A program made the position numbers and the translations under genes. DNA of 64,000 nt, taken from CAZGUH01 sp964529005 (GTDB taxonomy: Bacteria; Actinomycetota; Acidimicrobiia; Acidimicrobiales; Ilumatobacteraceae). This document shows, piece by piece, positions 16,768 through 25,269 of the stretch. Each line of letters begins with the position of its first letter. Position 1 is the stretch's first letter. The DNA is taken from the NCBI GenBank assembly GCA_964529005.1, contig CAZGUH010000021.1, positions 1-64,000 on the forward strand. The letters run 5' to 3'. The notes beneath the pieces were generated by a model, which saw only the letters and a list, made by a program, of their open reading frames with translations, made no database searches and was not told the DNA's origin.

Positions 16768-17472
16768 CTAGTGGCCCATGCCGAGCCCGCCGTCCACCGG
16801 GATGACGGCCCCGGTGATGTACCCGGCGTCGGGGCTGGCGAGGAACTCGACGACGCCGGCGATCTCGTCCGGCTGGGCCATGCGGCCGAGGGGCACAGCG
16901 GCGGTGAGCTCGCCCAGGCGCTTGTCGCCGAGCACCGCGGTCATCTCGGTGGCCACCGGCCCGGGCGCCACCACGTTGACCGTGATGCCGCGCGAGCCCA
17001 GCTCGCGGGCCAGCGAACGCGCCAGGCCGACGAGGCCCGCCTTCGACGCCGCATAGTTGGCCTGGCCCGCCGAGCCGGCGAGGCCGACGACCGAGGACAT
17101 CAGCACGATGCGGCCCTTCTTCGCCCGCAGCATGCCCTGGGCAGCTCGCTTGGCCACGCGGTACGCCGCGGTGAGGTTGGTGTCGACGACCGTGGCGAAG
17201 TCGGCCTCCGACATGCGCAACAGCAGCGTGTCCTTGGTGATGCCGGCGTTCGATACCAGAACCTGGACCGGACCCCATGTCTGCTCGATCTCGCGGAAGG
17301 CGGCGTCGACCTGCTCGCTCGAGGTCACGTCGCACTTCAGGCCCAGCACGCCGTCGGGCGGGGCGCTGGAGTTGAACGTCACGGCCACCTTGTCGCCAGC
17401 GGCGACGAAGCGCTGCGCGCACGCCAGCCCGATGCCCCGCGACCCACCGGTGATCAGGACGACGCGGCTCAC
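16768..17472 (-). CDS. fabG: 3-Oxoacyl-ACP reductase
   Basis: Short-chain dehydrogenase of 234 aa that reduces 3-oxoacyl-ACP with NADPH. It has the TGGSRGIG nucleotide motif (8-15), VSNAGITKD, the catalytic Ser127, Tyr140 and Lys144 (SSVVGLAG then YAASK), NVVAPGPVATEM and the C-terminal GAVIPVDGGLGMGH. The GTG overlaps the fabH TGA. Its position between fabH and acpP supports FabG rather than another SDR. Confident. Confidence 0.95.
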   Translation of the reverse strand: MSRVVLITGGSRGIGLACAQRFVAAGDKVAVTFNSSAPPDGVLGLKCDVTSSEQVDAAFREIEQTWGPVQVLVSNAGITKDTLLLRMSEADFATVVDTNLTAAYRVAKRAAQGMLRAKKGRIVLMSSVVGLAGSAGQANYAASKAGLVGLARSLARELGSRGITVNVVAPGPVATEMTAVLGDKRLGELTAAVPLGRMAQPDEIAGVVEFLASPDAGYITGAVIPVDGGLGMGH

Positions 17473-18425
17473 GCCTGTCCTCCGCCCCACCGCAAGATCG
17501 CGCTTGCCGCCGTCATGCCCGCGCCGAAGCCGACGAGCAGCACGAGGTCGCCGGTGGAGACGCGCCCGGCGTCGAGGGCGTCGCCCAGCGCGAGCGGGAT
17601 CGACGCGCTCGACGTGTTGCCCGTGCGGTGCAGCACCGTCGCGGCGCGCTCCATCGGGATGCCGAGACGGTCGCAGGCGGCGGAGATGATGCGGATGTTG
17701 GCCTGGTGGGGGACGACCAGCGCGATGTCGTCGGCGGTGACACCGGCGTGGCGCATCGACTTCGCGGCCGAGTCGACCATGATGCGCACGGCGCGGCGGA
17801 AGACCTCTTTGCCGTCCATGCGCATGTAGCCGCCGATCTCCGCGAAGAGGAAGCGCTCCGCGCTGCCGTCGGCGTCGATGTCCCACCCGAGCAGCTGGCC
17901 CGGCCCGTCGACCGCTTCGAGCACCACGGCGCCGCTTCCGTCGGCGAACAGCACCGCCGTGTTGCGGTCGTCCCAATCGGTGATGCGCGACAGGGTGTCG
18001 GTGCCGATGACCAACACCCTGCTCGCCCCCATGGCGATCAGCCCGTGCGCGTTGACCAGGGCGTACACGAACCCGCTGCACGCGGCGTTGACGTCGAACG
18101 CGCCGCAGCGCAGGCCGAGCTCGGTCTGCACGGTGGCCGACGTCGCCGGCACGGTGCGATCGGGCGTCGTCGTCGACAGGACGAGCGCGTCGATGTCGCC
18201 GGGATCGAGACCGGCCATGTCGAGCGCCTGCCGTCCCGATTCGATCGACAACCCCGCGGTCGTGCCGCCGACATGGCGCCGCTGGATGCCGGTGCGCTCG
18301 CGGATCCACTGGTCGTTGGTCTCGACCATCTGCGCGAGGTCGTCGTTCGTCAGGACCTTCTCCGGCAGGGCGGTGCCCCAGCCCGTGATGACAGCCCCGC
18401 GGATGCCGGTCGGTGTGGCGGGCAC
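17469..18425 (-). CDS. fabH: 3-Oxoacyl-ACP synthase III
   Basis: Initiates fatty-acid synthesis by condensing acyl-CoA with malonyl-ACP; 318 aa. The catalytic triad is visible: Cys116 in VNAACSGFVYAL, His240 in VPHQANIRI and Asn270 in RTGNTSSASIP. The ending LVGFGAGMTAASAILRW is typical. The GTG start lies 1 bp after the fabD stop, and the TGA overlaps the fabG start. Substrate preference (straight or branched primer) cannot be read from the sequence. Confident. Confidence 0.96.
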   Translation of the reverse strand: MPATPTGIRGAVITGWGTALPEKVLTNDDLAQMVETNDQWIRERTGIQRRHVGGTTAGLSIESGRQALDMAGLDPGDIDALVLSTTTPDRTVPATSATVQTELGLRCGAFDVNAACSGFVYALVNAHGLIAMGASRVLVIGTDTLSRITDWDDRNTAVLFADGSGAVVLEAVDGPGQLLGWDIDADGSAERFLFAEIGGYMRMDGKEVFRRAVRIMVDSAAKSMRHAGVTADDIALVVPHQANIRIISAACDRLGIPMERAATVLHRTGNTSSASIPLALGDALDAGRVSTGDLVLLVGFGAGMTAASAILRWGGGQA

Positions 18426-18426
18426 G

Positions 18427-19602
18427 TCAGACCGTCCTCAGCCAGGCGACGGGCTGGCGGGGCGCCACGCGCTCGCCGGCGACCGCGATGTAGCTCTGGA
18501 GCACGCCGGCGAACGGTGACCGGACCTCCGTCTCGCCGACGTGGCCGAGCACGGCGCCGACGTCGATGGTCGAGCCGTCGGCGATGCCGCCGATCGGCGT
18601 GAACACGCCCGCGGCCGGGCTGACGACGAGGCGCTCGGTGGCGAAGAGGTGCTCGCCTTCGAGCTGCGCGGGCCCTTGCGAGGCGCCGGCGCTGACCCAC
18701 TCGAGCAGCTTGTCGAGATCCTCGGGAGTGGCGACCGAGATCGTGCGGGCGGAGCCGACCGTACGTTTCGTCATGCCGGTGAGCACACCCCCCGGCCCGA
18801 GCTCGGCGAACGCCATGACCCCGAGGCCGGCGAGCGTGAGCAGGCTCTGCTTCCACCGCACCGGGCTCGACAGCTGGGCGGACAGCAGGCTGGACCAGTC
18901 GGACCCCGTGTCGTGGGCCAGCGCGTCGACGTTCGACACCACCGGCACCTCGGTGTCGCGCGGCACCGCGTCGGCGATCGCCTTGCGCAGCCGGTCGCGG
19001 GCGGGGGCCATGAACGGGGTGTGGAACGCGCCGGACACCTGGAGCGGCATCACCTTCTTGGCGCCGAGCTCCTTGGCGATCGTTCCGGCGGCGGACACGC
19101 CGGCTTCCGATCCGGCGATCACGATCTGGCCGGGAGCGTTGAAGTTGGCGACCCACACGTCGGCGTCGGCGCGGCGGCAGGCGACCTCGACCATGTCGTC
19201 GTCGAGGCCGAGCACGGCGGCCATCGTGCCGGGGTTCTCGTGGCCGGCGTCGTGCATCGCTTCGGCGCGCTCGCTGACCAGCCGGACGCCGTCTTCGAAG
19301 CTGAGCGCGCCGGTGGCGGCGAGCGCGGTGTACTCGCCCAAGCTGTGGCCAGCGCAGAAGCTGGGGTCGATGCCGAGGCGCTCGACGGCGTCGAGGACCA
19401 TCAGGCTGGAGACGAACGTGGTCAGCTGGGCGTTGCGCGTGTCACGCAACTCGTCGGCGTCGGCATCGAGCAGCAGGCGGGCGACGTCACGACCTGCGAC
19501 GTCGGTCGCCTCGTCGACCAACTCCCAGCTCTCGTGGTCGACCCATGGTCGGCCCATGCCCGGCCGTTGGGAACCCTGGCCGGGGAACGTGAAAGCAAGC
19601 AT
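18427..19602 (-). CDS. fabD: Malonyl-CoA:ACP transacylase fused to a lipoyl/biotinyl-like domain
   Basis: Residues 1 to about 305 are FabD: MLAFTFPGQGSQ, the nucleophile Ser87 in GHSLGEYTAL, His194 in SGAFHTPFM and the late ELGPGGVLTGMTKR. The protein then continues, after a short linker, into about 68 residues (324-391) with the hammerhead pattern of a biotinyl/lipoyl domain: VVSPAAGVFTPI, DGSTIDVGAVLGHV, VRSPFAGVLQSY and GERVAPRQPVAWLR. The modifiable Lys of the usual MKM or DKA hairpin is absent. It is the first gene of the fab operon. The ATG at 19602 gives the canonical N-terminus; a GTG at 19617 is also possible. FabD function is secure; the tail's role is unknown. Confidence 0.9.
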   Translation of the reverse strand: MLAFTFPGQGSQRPGMGRPWVDHESWELVDEATDVAGRDVARLLLDADADELRDTRNAQLTTFVSSLMVLDAVERLGIDPSFCAGHSLGEYTALAATGALSFEDGVRLVSERAEAMHDAGHENPGTMAAVLGLDDDMVEVACRRADADVWVANFNAPGQIVIAGSEAGVSAAGTIAKELGAKKVMPLQVSGAFHTPFMAPARDRLRKAIADAVPRDTEVPVVSNVDALAHDTGSDWSSLLSAQLSSPVRWKQSLLTLAGLGVMAFAELGPGGVLTGMTKRTVGSARTISVATPEDLDKLLEWVSAGASQGPAQLEGEHLFATERLVVSPAAGVFTPIGGIADGSTIDVGAVLGHVGETEVRSPFAGVLQSYIAVAGERVAPRQPVAWLRTV

Positions 19603-19700
19603 GGTTGTGGGCGTCACTCCTCGATCCAGTTTCCCTGGCGGACGAGGCTAGACGGTCGAAACGGTTTCGCCCGTGCTCCCCGCGGCCGATCGCTGGCCAG

Positions 19701-19729
19701 CTGGCACAGGGGCAGCTCATGAGTAGGAT
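19701..19729 (+). promoter_or_regulatory. Promoter of tRNA-Leu(CAA)
   Basis: CTGGCA (19701-19706) and TAGGAT (19724-19729) are separated by 17 bp and end 10 bp before the mature tRNA, matching a sigma-70-type promoter. Confidence 0.6.
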
Positions 19730-19739
19730 CGAGCGGCCC

Positions 19740-19822
19740 GCCCGAGTGGTGGAATGGCAGACACGGCGGACTCAAAATCCGCTGTCCGAAAGGACGTGTG
19801 GGTTCGACTCCCACCTCGGGCA
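19740..19822 (+). tRNA. tRNA-Leu, anticodon CAA
   Basis: The acceptor stem pairs GCCCGAG (19740-19746) with CTCGGGC (19815-19821). The anticodon stem GCGGA/TCCGC encloses the loop CTCAAAA, with anticodon CAA at 19773-19775. A long variable arm (TCC/GGA around GAAA) makes it class II, as expected for leucine. The T-arm contains GGTTCGACTCC. The CCA end is not encoded. It would read UUG codons. Confidence 0.95.
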
Positions 19823-19831
19823 CCGACCAGA

Positions 19832-21577
19832 TCATGCGTCGCGCCTGCCGCCGAGGGCGTCCGCGACGTCGGCGACGACGGCTGAGCCCAGGATGTCCCG
19901 CAGCGGGGCGGCCAGCGGGATGCACCAGTTCGGGCGTTGCTCGCGTGTCGTCCCGGGCGCATTGGGGCGGTCCGGCGACAGCGCGAGATCGTCGAGCGCG
20001 GCGAGACGCAGCAGCGACGGCGCCTGCGCGATGTGAGCATGCACGGCCACCACGGCCTCGGCCGGCGACGCGTCCGGCCGCGCCACGTCGTGCAGGCGGG
20101 CGCGCATCTCCGGGGTTCCGTCGCGGCCGCTGTGCACGCCGACGATCGTCGGAAGGTCGTGCGTGGTGACCGTCGCCAGGGCGAGTTCGTCCCACGCGGG
20201 CGCGGGCTCCTCGGCGAACCAGAAGACCCGCGTGCCGGCGATGTCGTGGTCCTCCATCGCAGCGCGCACGCGCGGCTCGACGACGCCGAGGTCCTCGCCG
20301 ACGACGAAGGCGCCGGCACGTTCCGCTTCGAGAGCGAGGACAGCGAGGATCTCCTCGGCGGGGAAGTGCACGTAGCCGCCGTCGGCCGGCCCCCCGCCGG
20401 GCGGGATCCAGAACTGCCGGAACATGCCCATGACGTGGTCGACGCGCAGGCCCTGCATGCCGGTGAGGGCGGCGCGCACCGTCTCGGCGAACGGCTGGTA
20501 GGCCGCGTTGCGCAGGCGCCAGGGCACGAACGGTGGGATGTTCCACTGCTGGCCGTCGGCGTTGAAGTCGTCCGGGGGCGCGCCGAGCAGGGCGTCGTCG
20601 GCGAGGAGGTCCTGCATGTCCCAGGCGTCGAACCCGTGCGGATCGAAGCCGACGGCGAGGTCGCCGATGAGCGCCACGTCGGGGTGTGCGGCGGCGCGCA
20701 GCTGGGCGGCCGCGACCCATTGGGTCCACTCGTGGAACGCGGCCGCGTCACGCAGCTGGTCGTCGGATGCGACCAGGGTGTCGATCGTCGGGCCGGGACG
20801 GCGCAGCTCGGCCGGCCACGCCATCCAGTCGGGTCCGAAGCGCTCGGCCAGAGCGCACCACTGACCGTAGCGGGCGAGCGCGCCCGGCTGGCCGGCACGC
20901 CACGCGCCGAAGCTCTCGCCGTCGCTCTCCGACGCTCGGCGTGCGAGCAGCGCCTCGCGCTTGGCGGCCCAGACCGCTTCGCGGTCGATCAGCTTCCCTG
21001 GCCGCACCGCGAGCGCCGGGTTCGGCAGCCGGCCGATCGCGATGTGCAGCGGGTTCAGGAAGCGGCGTGTGCTCGGGTAGTACGGGCTCGTCTCCATCGG
21101 CGCGCACAGCGCCGGCGCGTGCAGCGGGCTCGACAACACCGCTCCGGCGCCGTGCTCCGCGCACCACCGCATCAGGTCGGCCAGGTCGGCCAGATCGCCG
21201 ATGCCCCACGAGCCGTGGCTCCACATCGAGTACAGCTGCGCCGCGATTCCCCACGCGCGCGGCGGCCTCGGGCATCGCCGCGGGTGCACCACGAGCGTCG
21301 TGGTCGGGCCCCCGTCGCTCGGGTGGAGCAGGTGGTAGCCGATCGGCAGGTCGGGTGGCAGGCGATCGATCTCGCCCCACGACGAGCCGTCGTCGGTGAC
21401 CAGCACGCAGCGGCCGAGCAGCCACGGGTGCTCACCGACGGGGACGAACCACAAGGGCGGCCCCTGCTGCGGCTCGCCCATCGCGGCACGCAGCGCCTCG
21501 CGCGTCTCGTCGGACGTCGGCTGCCAGGCGCCATCGATCGTGTGGAACCCGTCTGCGATGCCCCACCGGTCGATCAT
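19832..21577 (-). CDS. malQ: 4-alpha-Glucanotransferase (amylomaltase)
   Basis: A GH77 enzyme of 581 aa that transfers alpha-1,4-glucan segments in maltodextrin and glycogen metabolism. The C-terminal two-thirds carry the GH77 motifs: GIGDLADLADLMRWC, TSPYYPSTRRFLNPLHIA, GDLAVGFDPHGFDAWDM, LRVDHVMGMFRQFW (nucleophile Asp), VVGEDLGVVEP (acid/base Glu) and TVTTHDLPTIVG (third Asp). The first 150 or so residues form an extra N-terminal domain seen in many MalQ proteins. The ATG at 21577 is chosen because upstream in-frame codons run antisense over the next gene. It is convergent with the tRNA, 10 bp from its end. Confident. Confidence 0.93.
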   Translation of the reverse strand: MIDRWGIADGFHTIDGAWQPTSDETREALRAAMGEPQQGPPLWFVPVGEHPWLLGRCVLVTDDGSSWGEIDRLPPDLPIGYHLLHPSDGGPTTTLVVHPRRCPRPPRAWGIAAQLYSMWSHGSWGIGDLADLADLMRWCAEHGAGAVLSSPLHAPALCAPMETSPYYPSTRRFLNPLHIAIGRLPNPALAVRPGKLIDREAVWAAKREALLARRASESDGESFGAWRAGQPGALARYGQWCALAERFGPDWMAWPAELRRPGPTIDTLVASDDQLRDAAAFHEWTQWVAAAQLRAAAHPDVALIGDLAVGFDPHGFDAWDMQDLLADDALLGAPPDDFNADGQQWNIPPFVPWRLRNAAYQPFAETVRAALTGMQGLRVDHVMGMFRQFWIPPGGGPADGGYVHFPAEEILAVLALEAERAGAFVVGEDLGVVEPRVRAAMEDHDIAGTRVFWFAEEPAPAWDELALATVTTHDLPTIVGVHSGRDGTPEMRARLHDVARPDASPAEAVVAVHAHIAQAPSLLRLAALDDLALSPDRPNAPGTTREQRPNWCIPLAAPLRDILGSAVVADVADALGGRRDA

Positions 21578-21627
21578 CCCGACAGTTTCCCCGATGGCGC
21601 TGGCTGCGTGAGCACGATGTGCGTCAC

Positions 21628-21633
21628 TACGCT
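21628..21633 (+). promoter_or_regulatory. Leaderless -10 box of the coiled-coil gene
   Basis: TACGCT lies 7 nt before the ATG at 21641; no ribosome-binding site is visible. Confidence 0.35.
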
Positions 21634-21640
21634 TGCCCGC

Positions 21641-21928
21641 ATGGGCCGACGGCTGGTGGAGAGGCGCCTCGCGCAGGTGAGCGCGCGGGTGCGCGCTCTG
21701 CGCGAAGAGCTGCGCATGGTCGACGAGCAGCTGCGCCACCTGACCGACGAGGCCGACGAGCTGGGCCTGCGGGCGCTCGTGTCGGAGACCCCGGCTGCCG
21801 GGCTCGAACATCGCCAGGCACGGAGTCACGCCGACGCCATGGCCCGTCACCGCGAGCACGTCCTCGCCACCATCGCCGAGCTCGAGCGCAGCCAGGACCA
21901 GCTGCTCGACCGGCTGACGCCGGGCTGA
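21641..21928 (+). CDS. Small coiled-coil protein, unknown function
   Basis: A 95-aa protein I cannot assign. It is highly charged and probably almost entirely helical, with two heptad-rich segments (about 5-45 and 60-92). The second is ARHREHVLATIAELERSQDQ. There is no signal peptide or membrane segment. The ATG at 21641 is preceded at 7 nt by TACGCT, suggesting leaderless expression. It lies between malQ (divergent) and the pdtaR-like gene, 93 bp ahead on the same strand. Coding is supported by the strong third-position GC of this frame. Confidence 0.65.
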   Translation: MGRRLVERRLAQVSARVRALREELRMVDEQLRHLTDEADELGLRALVSETPAAGLEHRQARSHADAMARHREHVLATIAELERSQDQLLDRLTPG

Positions 21929-22021
21929 CCCCCGGAGTGAGGTCGGGCCGACCGGCGGCCCGCACGCAGCGGCGTGCTTGAATGGGGAGCCGCCCCGCTC
22001 CGACCGAAAGGACCGCGCCTG

Positions 22022-22597
22022 GTGAGCATCCGTGTGGTGATCGCAGAGGACGAAGCCATCATCCGGCTCGATCTGCGCGAGACCCTGGAGGAAGAGGGCT
22101 ACGACGTCGTCGGCGAGACCGGCCGCGGCGACAAGGCGGTCGAGCTGGTGCGCGATCTGCGGCCCGACCTCGCGATCTTGGACATCAAGATGCCCGGCAT
22201 GGACGGGCTCGAGGTCGCGAAGGTGATCAACGACGAGAAGATCTGTGGCGTCCTGGTGCTCACCGCGTTCAGCCAGCGCGAGGTCATCGAGCAGGCGCGC
22301 GATGCCGGCGCGCTCGCGTATCTCGTCAAGCCGTTCCAGAAGAGCGATCTGATCCCGGCCATCGAGGTCGCGATCGGCCGCTTCCGCGAGCTCCAGGCGT
22401 TGACCGGCGAGGTCGACGCGCTCGGAGAGCAGCTCGAGTCGCGCAAGGTCGTCGACCGTGCGAAGGGGCTGTTGATGGACGAATGCGGGCTGAAGGAACA
22501 GGAGGCCTTCACGTTCATCCAGCGCACTGCGATGAGCGAGCGCAGCCGCATGCGCGACGTCGCCGAGCGCATCCTGTCCGGCGCGCTGCGCCCGTGA
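22022..22597 (+). CDS. Response regulator with ANTAR RNA-binding domain, PdtaR-like
   Basis: A 191-aa regulator with an N-terminal receiver domain (EDEAII, phospho-Asp in AILDIKMPGMDGLEV, TAFSQ, and Lys in YLVKPFQKSDL). The C-terminal ANTAR domain is LESRKVVDRAKGLLMDE and TFIQRTAMSERSRMRDVAERIL. ANTAR proteins act as transcription antiterminators by binding paired RNA hairpins; mycobacterial PdtaR (Rv1626) has this architecture. The GTG at 22022 has an AAAGGA ribosome-binding site about 9 nt upstream. Its TGA overlaps the polA start. No cognate kinase gene is adjacent. Domain call secure; RNA targets unknown. Confidence 0.92.
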   Translation: MSIRVVIAEDEAIIRLDLRETLEEEGYDVVGETGRGDKAVELVRDLRPDLAILDIKMPGMDGLEVAKVINDEKICGVLVLTAFSQREVIEQARDAGALAYLVKPFQKSDLIPAIEVAIGRFRELQALTGEVDALGEQLESRKVVDRAKGLLMDECGLKEQEAFTFIQRTAMSERSRMRDVAERILSGALRP

Positions 22598-25269
22598 CGG
22601 CGGCGTCCCCGATGCGCCGGTTGCTGCTCCTCGACGGCAACTCGCTGACGTACCGCGCGTTCTTCGCGCTGCCGACCGACATGGCGACGGCCAGCGGCCA
22701 GGTCACCAACGCCGTGTTCGGGTTCACGTCGATGCTCATCTACCTGTTGAAGGAGCAGCACCCCGACGGCGTGCTGGTGGCCTTCGACCGTCCCGAGAAG
22801 ACGTTCCGCCACGAGGCCAACCCGGAGTACAAGGCAACCCGCGATGCGGCTCCCGACATCCTGCGCCAGCAGATGGGCCTGGTGCGCGAGGTGTTGCAGG
22901 CGCTCGGCATCACCGCCGTCGACATCGCCGGGTACGAGGCCGACGACATCATCGCCACGCTCGCCACGCGAGCGGCCGACCTCGGCGACGAGGTGATCAT
23001 CGTCACCGGCGACCGCGACTCGTACCAGCTGGTCCAGGATCCCTCGATCAAGGTGCTCTACAACCGTCGTGGGGTCAGCGACTACGCGCTGTACGACGAG
23101 GCGGGCATCCTCGAGAAGTGCGGCGTCCCGCCCTCGCTGTACCCGCAGTACGCGGCGCTGCGCGGCGACCCGAGCGACAACCTTCCGGGCGTCCCCGGCG
23201 TCGGCGAGAAGACCGCCGCCAAACTGATCACGACCTACGGCGGCCTCGACGGCATCTTCGCCAACGTCGACGCGCAGACGCCGAAGCTGCGGGCGTCGCT
23301 GGCCGAGCACGAGCAGCGCGTGCGCCAGAACGCCGAGCTGATGGTCCTGGTCCGCGACGTGCCGGTGGAGGTCGACTTCGACGCGCTGCAGGTTCGCCCC
23401 GACCAGGCGGAGGTCAAGCGGCTCTTCGACTTCCTCGAGTTCCGTGCGTTCGCCGAGCGCTTGAACGACGCGCTCGGCAGCGCCGGCGTCGCACTGCCGA
23501 CGAGCACCGCGGAGGTGCTCGAAGCGGAGGTCACCACGAGCCCGGACGCCGCGGCATCGGCAGCGTTGATCGCGGGAGCCGAGACCCTCGACGTCGCCGC
23601 CGCGTGGGCCGGCGATCCCGGCCGCAGCCCACTGCTCGGCGTCGCCGTCGCCGGCGATGTCGCCGCGGCCGAGGCGATCTGGATCCCGGTCGACCAGCTC
23701 GGTGATCCCGCTGTCGGCGCGGCGTTGGTCGCCCACCGCCGCGTGCGTTCGCACAACGCCAAGGCGCTGATGCGCGGCCTGCTCGGGATGGGCCTCGACC
23801 TGTCCGGGCTCGAGCTCGACACCGCGATCGCCGCCTACCTGCTCGACCCGGCCGAGGCCCGCTACGCGATCGGCGACCTGCTCGAGCGGTACACCTCGCT
23901 GCGGCTCCCCGACGACGACGCCGAGTCGGCGGGCCAGCTCGACTTCGGTGACAGCGGCGTCGACGATGCTCGCCGCGCGGGGCGCGAGGCGCTCGCCGTC
24001 GCCCACCTCGCGCCGGCGTTGCTGGCGTCGCTCGAGCACCACGCGATGGCCGACTTGTACCGCTCGATCGAGAACCCGCTCGTTCGGGTGCTGGCGCACA
24101 TGGAGCACGTCGGCATCGCGGTCGATTCCGCCGAGTTGCGCGCCTTGCACGAACGGCTCTCGTCCGAGGTCGCCCGTCTCACCGCCGAGATCCATCGCGT
24201 CGCAGGCCGGGTGTTCAACATCAACTCGCCGGTGCAACTGCGCGAGATCCTCTACACCGAGCACGGTCTCGTGCCGCAGAAGAAGACCAAGACCGGGTTC
24301 AGCACCGACGCCTCGACGCTCGAGAAGCTGCGCGACCAATGGCCCGAGTTCATCGATCCGCTGCTCGCCTATCGAGAGGTCGAAAAGCTCCGCAGCACCT
24401 ACGGCGAGGGGCTGCTCGCCGAGGTCGGCCCGGACGGGCGGATCCACGCCACGTTCAACCAGACGGTGGCGCGCACCGGCCGGCTCAGCAGCGACAAGCC
24501 GAACCTCCACAACATCCCCGTGCGGAGCGAGGAGGGCCGCCAGTTCCGCAAGGCGTTCATCCCCTCGCCGGGCTACGAGCTGCTCGTCGCCGACTACAAC
24601 CAGATCGAGCTGCGCTGCATCGCCCACCTCGCCGGCGACCCGGGTCTGATCGCTGCGTTCACCAGCGGGACCGACATCCACAACGCCACCGCAGCGCGGG
24701 TGTTCGGCGTCGAGCCGACGGCGGTCACCCTCGATCAGCGCTCGAAGGCGAAGATGGTGTCGTACGGGTTGGCCTACGGCATGGAGGCCTACGGGCTCGG
24801 GCAGCGTCTCGGCATCGCGACGTCGGAGGCCGCGGTCATCCTCGACGCCTACTTCGAGGCGTTCCCGAACGTGAAGGCCTACATGGATCGCACCGTCGAC
24901 GAGGCCCGCCAGCGCGGGTACACCGAGACGTTGTTCGGGCGCCGTCGCCCGATCCCCGAGCTGTCCAACCCCAACCGCGGCATTCGCCAAGCGGGGGAGC
25001 GCCAGGCGATGAACGCCGGCATCCAGGGGCTCGCCGCCGACATCTTCAAGGTCGCCCTCGTGCGGATCGATGCCGCTCTCGCCGACGGCCTCGGCGACAG
25101 CCGGCTGATCCTCCAGGTGCACGACGAGGTGCTGGTCGAGGTTCCCGTCGGCGACCGCGATCGCGTCGGCCCGGTGGTCGTCGACCTGATGCGCGGCGCG
25201 GCCGAGCTCGACGTTCCGCTCGAGGTCAACGTCGCCTGGGGTAAGACCTGGGCCGACGCCAAGTCGTGA
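22594..25269 (+). CDS. polA: DNA polymerase I
   Basis: An 891-aa polymerase for repair and Okazaki-fragment processing. The 5' nuclease domain shows LLLLDGNSLTYRAFFALP, YEADDIIATLA, GDRDSYQLV and DPSDNLPGVPGVGEKTA. The central 3'-5' exonuclease-like domain has lost the first acidic DxE motif and is probably inactive, as in other actinobacterial Pol I. The polymerase domain has DYNQIELRCIAHLAGD, the O-helix RSKAKMVSYGLAYG with Tyr at the position of E. coli Phe762, and LQVHDEVLVEVP. The GTG at 22594 overlaps the preceding TGA; an ATG at 22612 is the alternative. Confident. Confidence 0.97.
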   Translation: MTAASPMRRLLLLDGNSLTYRAFFALPTDMATASGQVTNAVFGFTSMLIYLLKEQHPDGVLVAFDRPEKTFRHEANPEYKATRDAAPDILRQQMGLVREVLQALGITAVDIAGYEADDIIATLATRAADLGDEVIIVTGDRDSYQLVQDPSIKVLYNRRGVSDYALYDEAGILEKCGVPPSLYPQYAALRGDPSDNLPGVPGVGEKTAAKLITTYGGLDGIFANVDAQTPKLRASLAEHEQRVRQNAELMVLVRDVPVEVDFDALQVRPDQAEVKRLFDFLEFRAFAERLNDALGSAGVALPTSTAEVLEAEVTTSPDAAASAALIAGAETLDVAAAWAGDPGRSPLLGVAVAGDVAAAEAIWIPVDQLGDPAVGAALVAHRRVRSHNAKALMRGLLGMGLDLSGLELDTAIAAYLLDPAEARYAIGDLLERYTSLRLPDDDAESAGQLDFGDSGVDDARRAGREALAVAHLAPALLASLEHHAMADLYRSIENPLVRVLAHMEHVGIAVDSAELRALHERLSSEVARLTAEIHRVAGRVFNINSPVQLREILYTEHGLVPQKKTKTGFSTDASTLEKLRDQWPEFIDPLLAYREVEKLRSTYGEGLLAEVGPDGRIHATFNQTVARTGRLSSDKPNLHNIPVRSEEGRQFRKAFIPSPGYELLVADYNQIELRCIAHLAGDPGLIAAFTSGTDIHNATAARVFGVEPTAVTLDQRSKAKMVSYGLAYGMEAYGLGQRLGIATSEAAVILDAYFEAFPNVKAYMDRTVDEARQRGYTETLFGRRRPIPELSNPNRGIRQAGERQAMNAGIQGLAADIFKVALVRIDAALADGLGDSRLILQVHDEVLVEVPVGDRDRVGPVVVDLMRGAAELDVPLEVNVAWGKTWADAKS

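Noticed and set aside
22099..25122. A thousand-codon frame antisense to polA
   Set aside because: Same reason: complete overlap with polA and no domain signature.
22594..25269. Tyr at the Phe762 position and a degenerate exonuclease domain in Pol I
   Set aside because: Both occur in mycobacterial Pol I and are not special to this organism.
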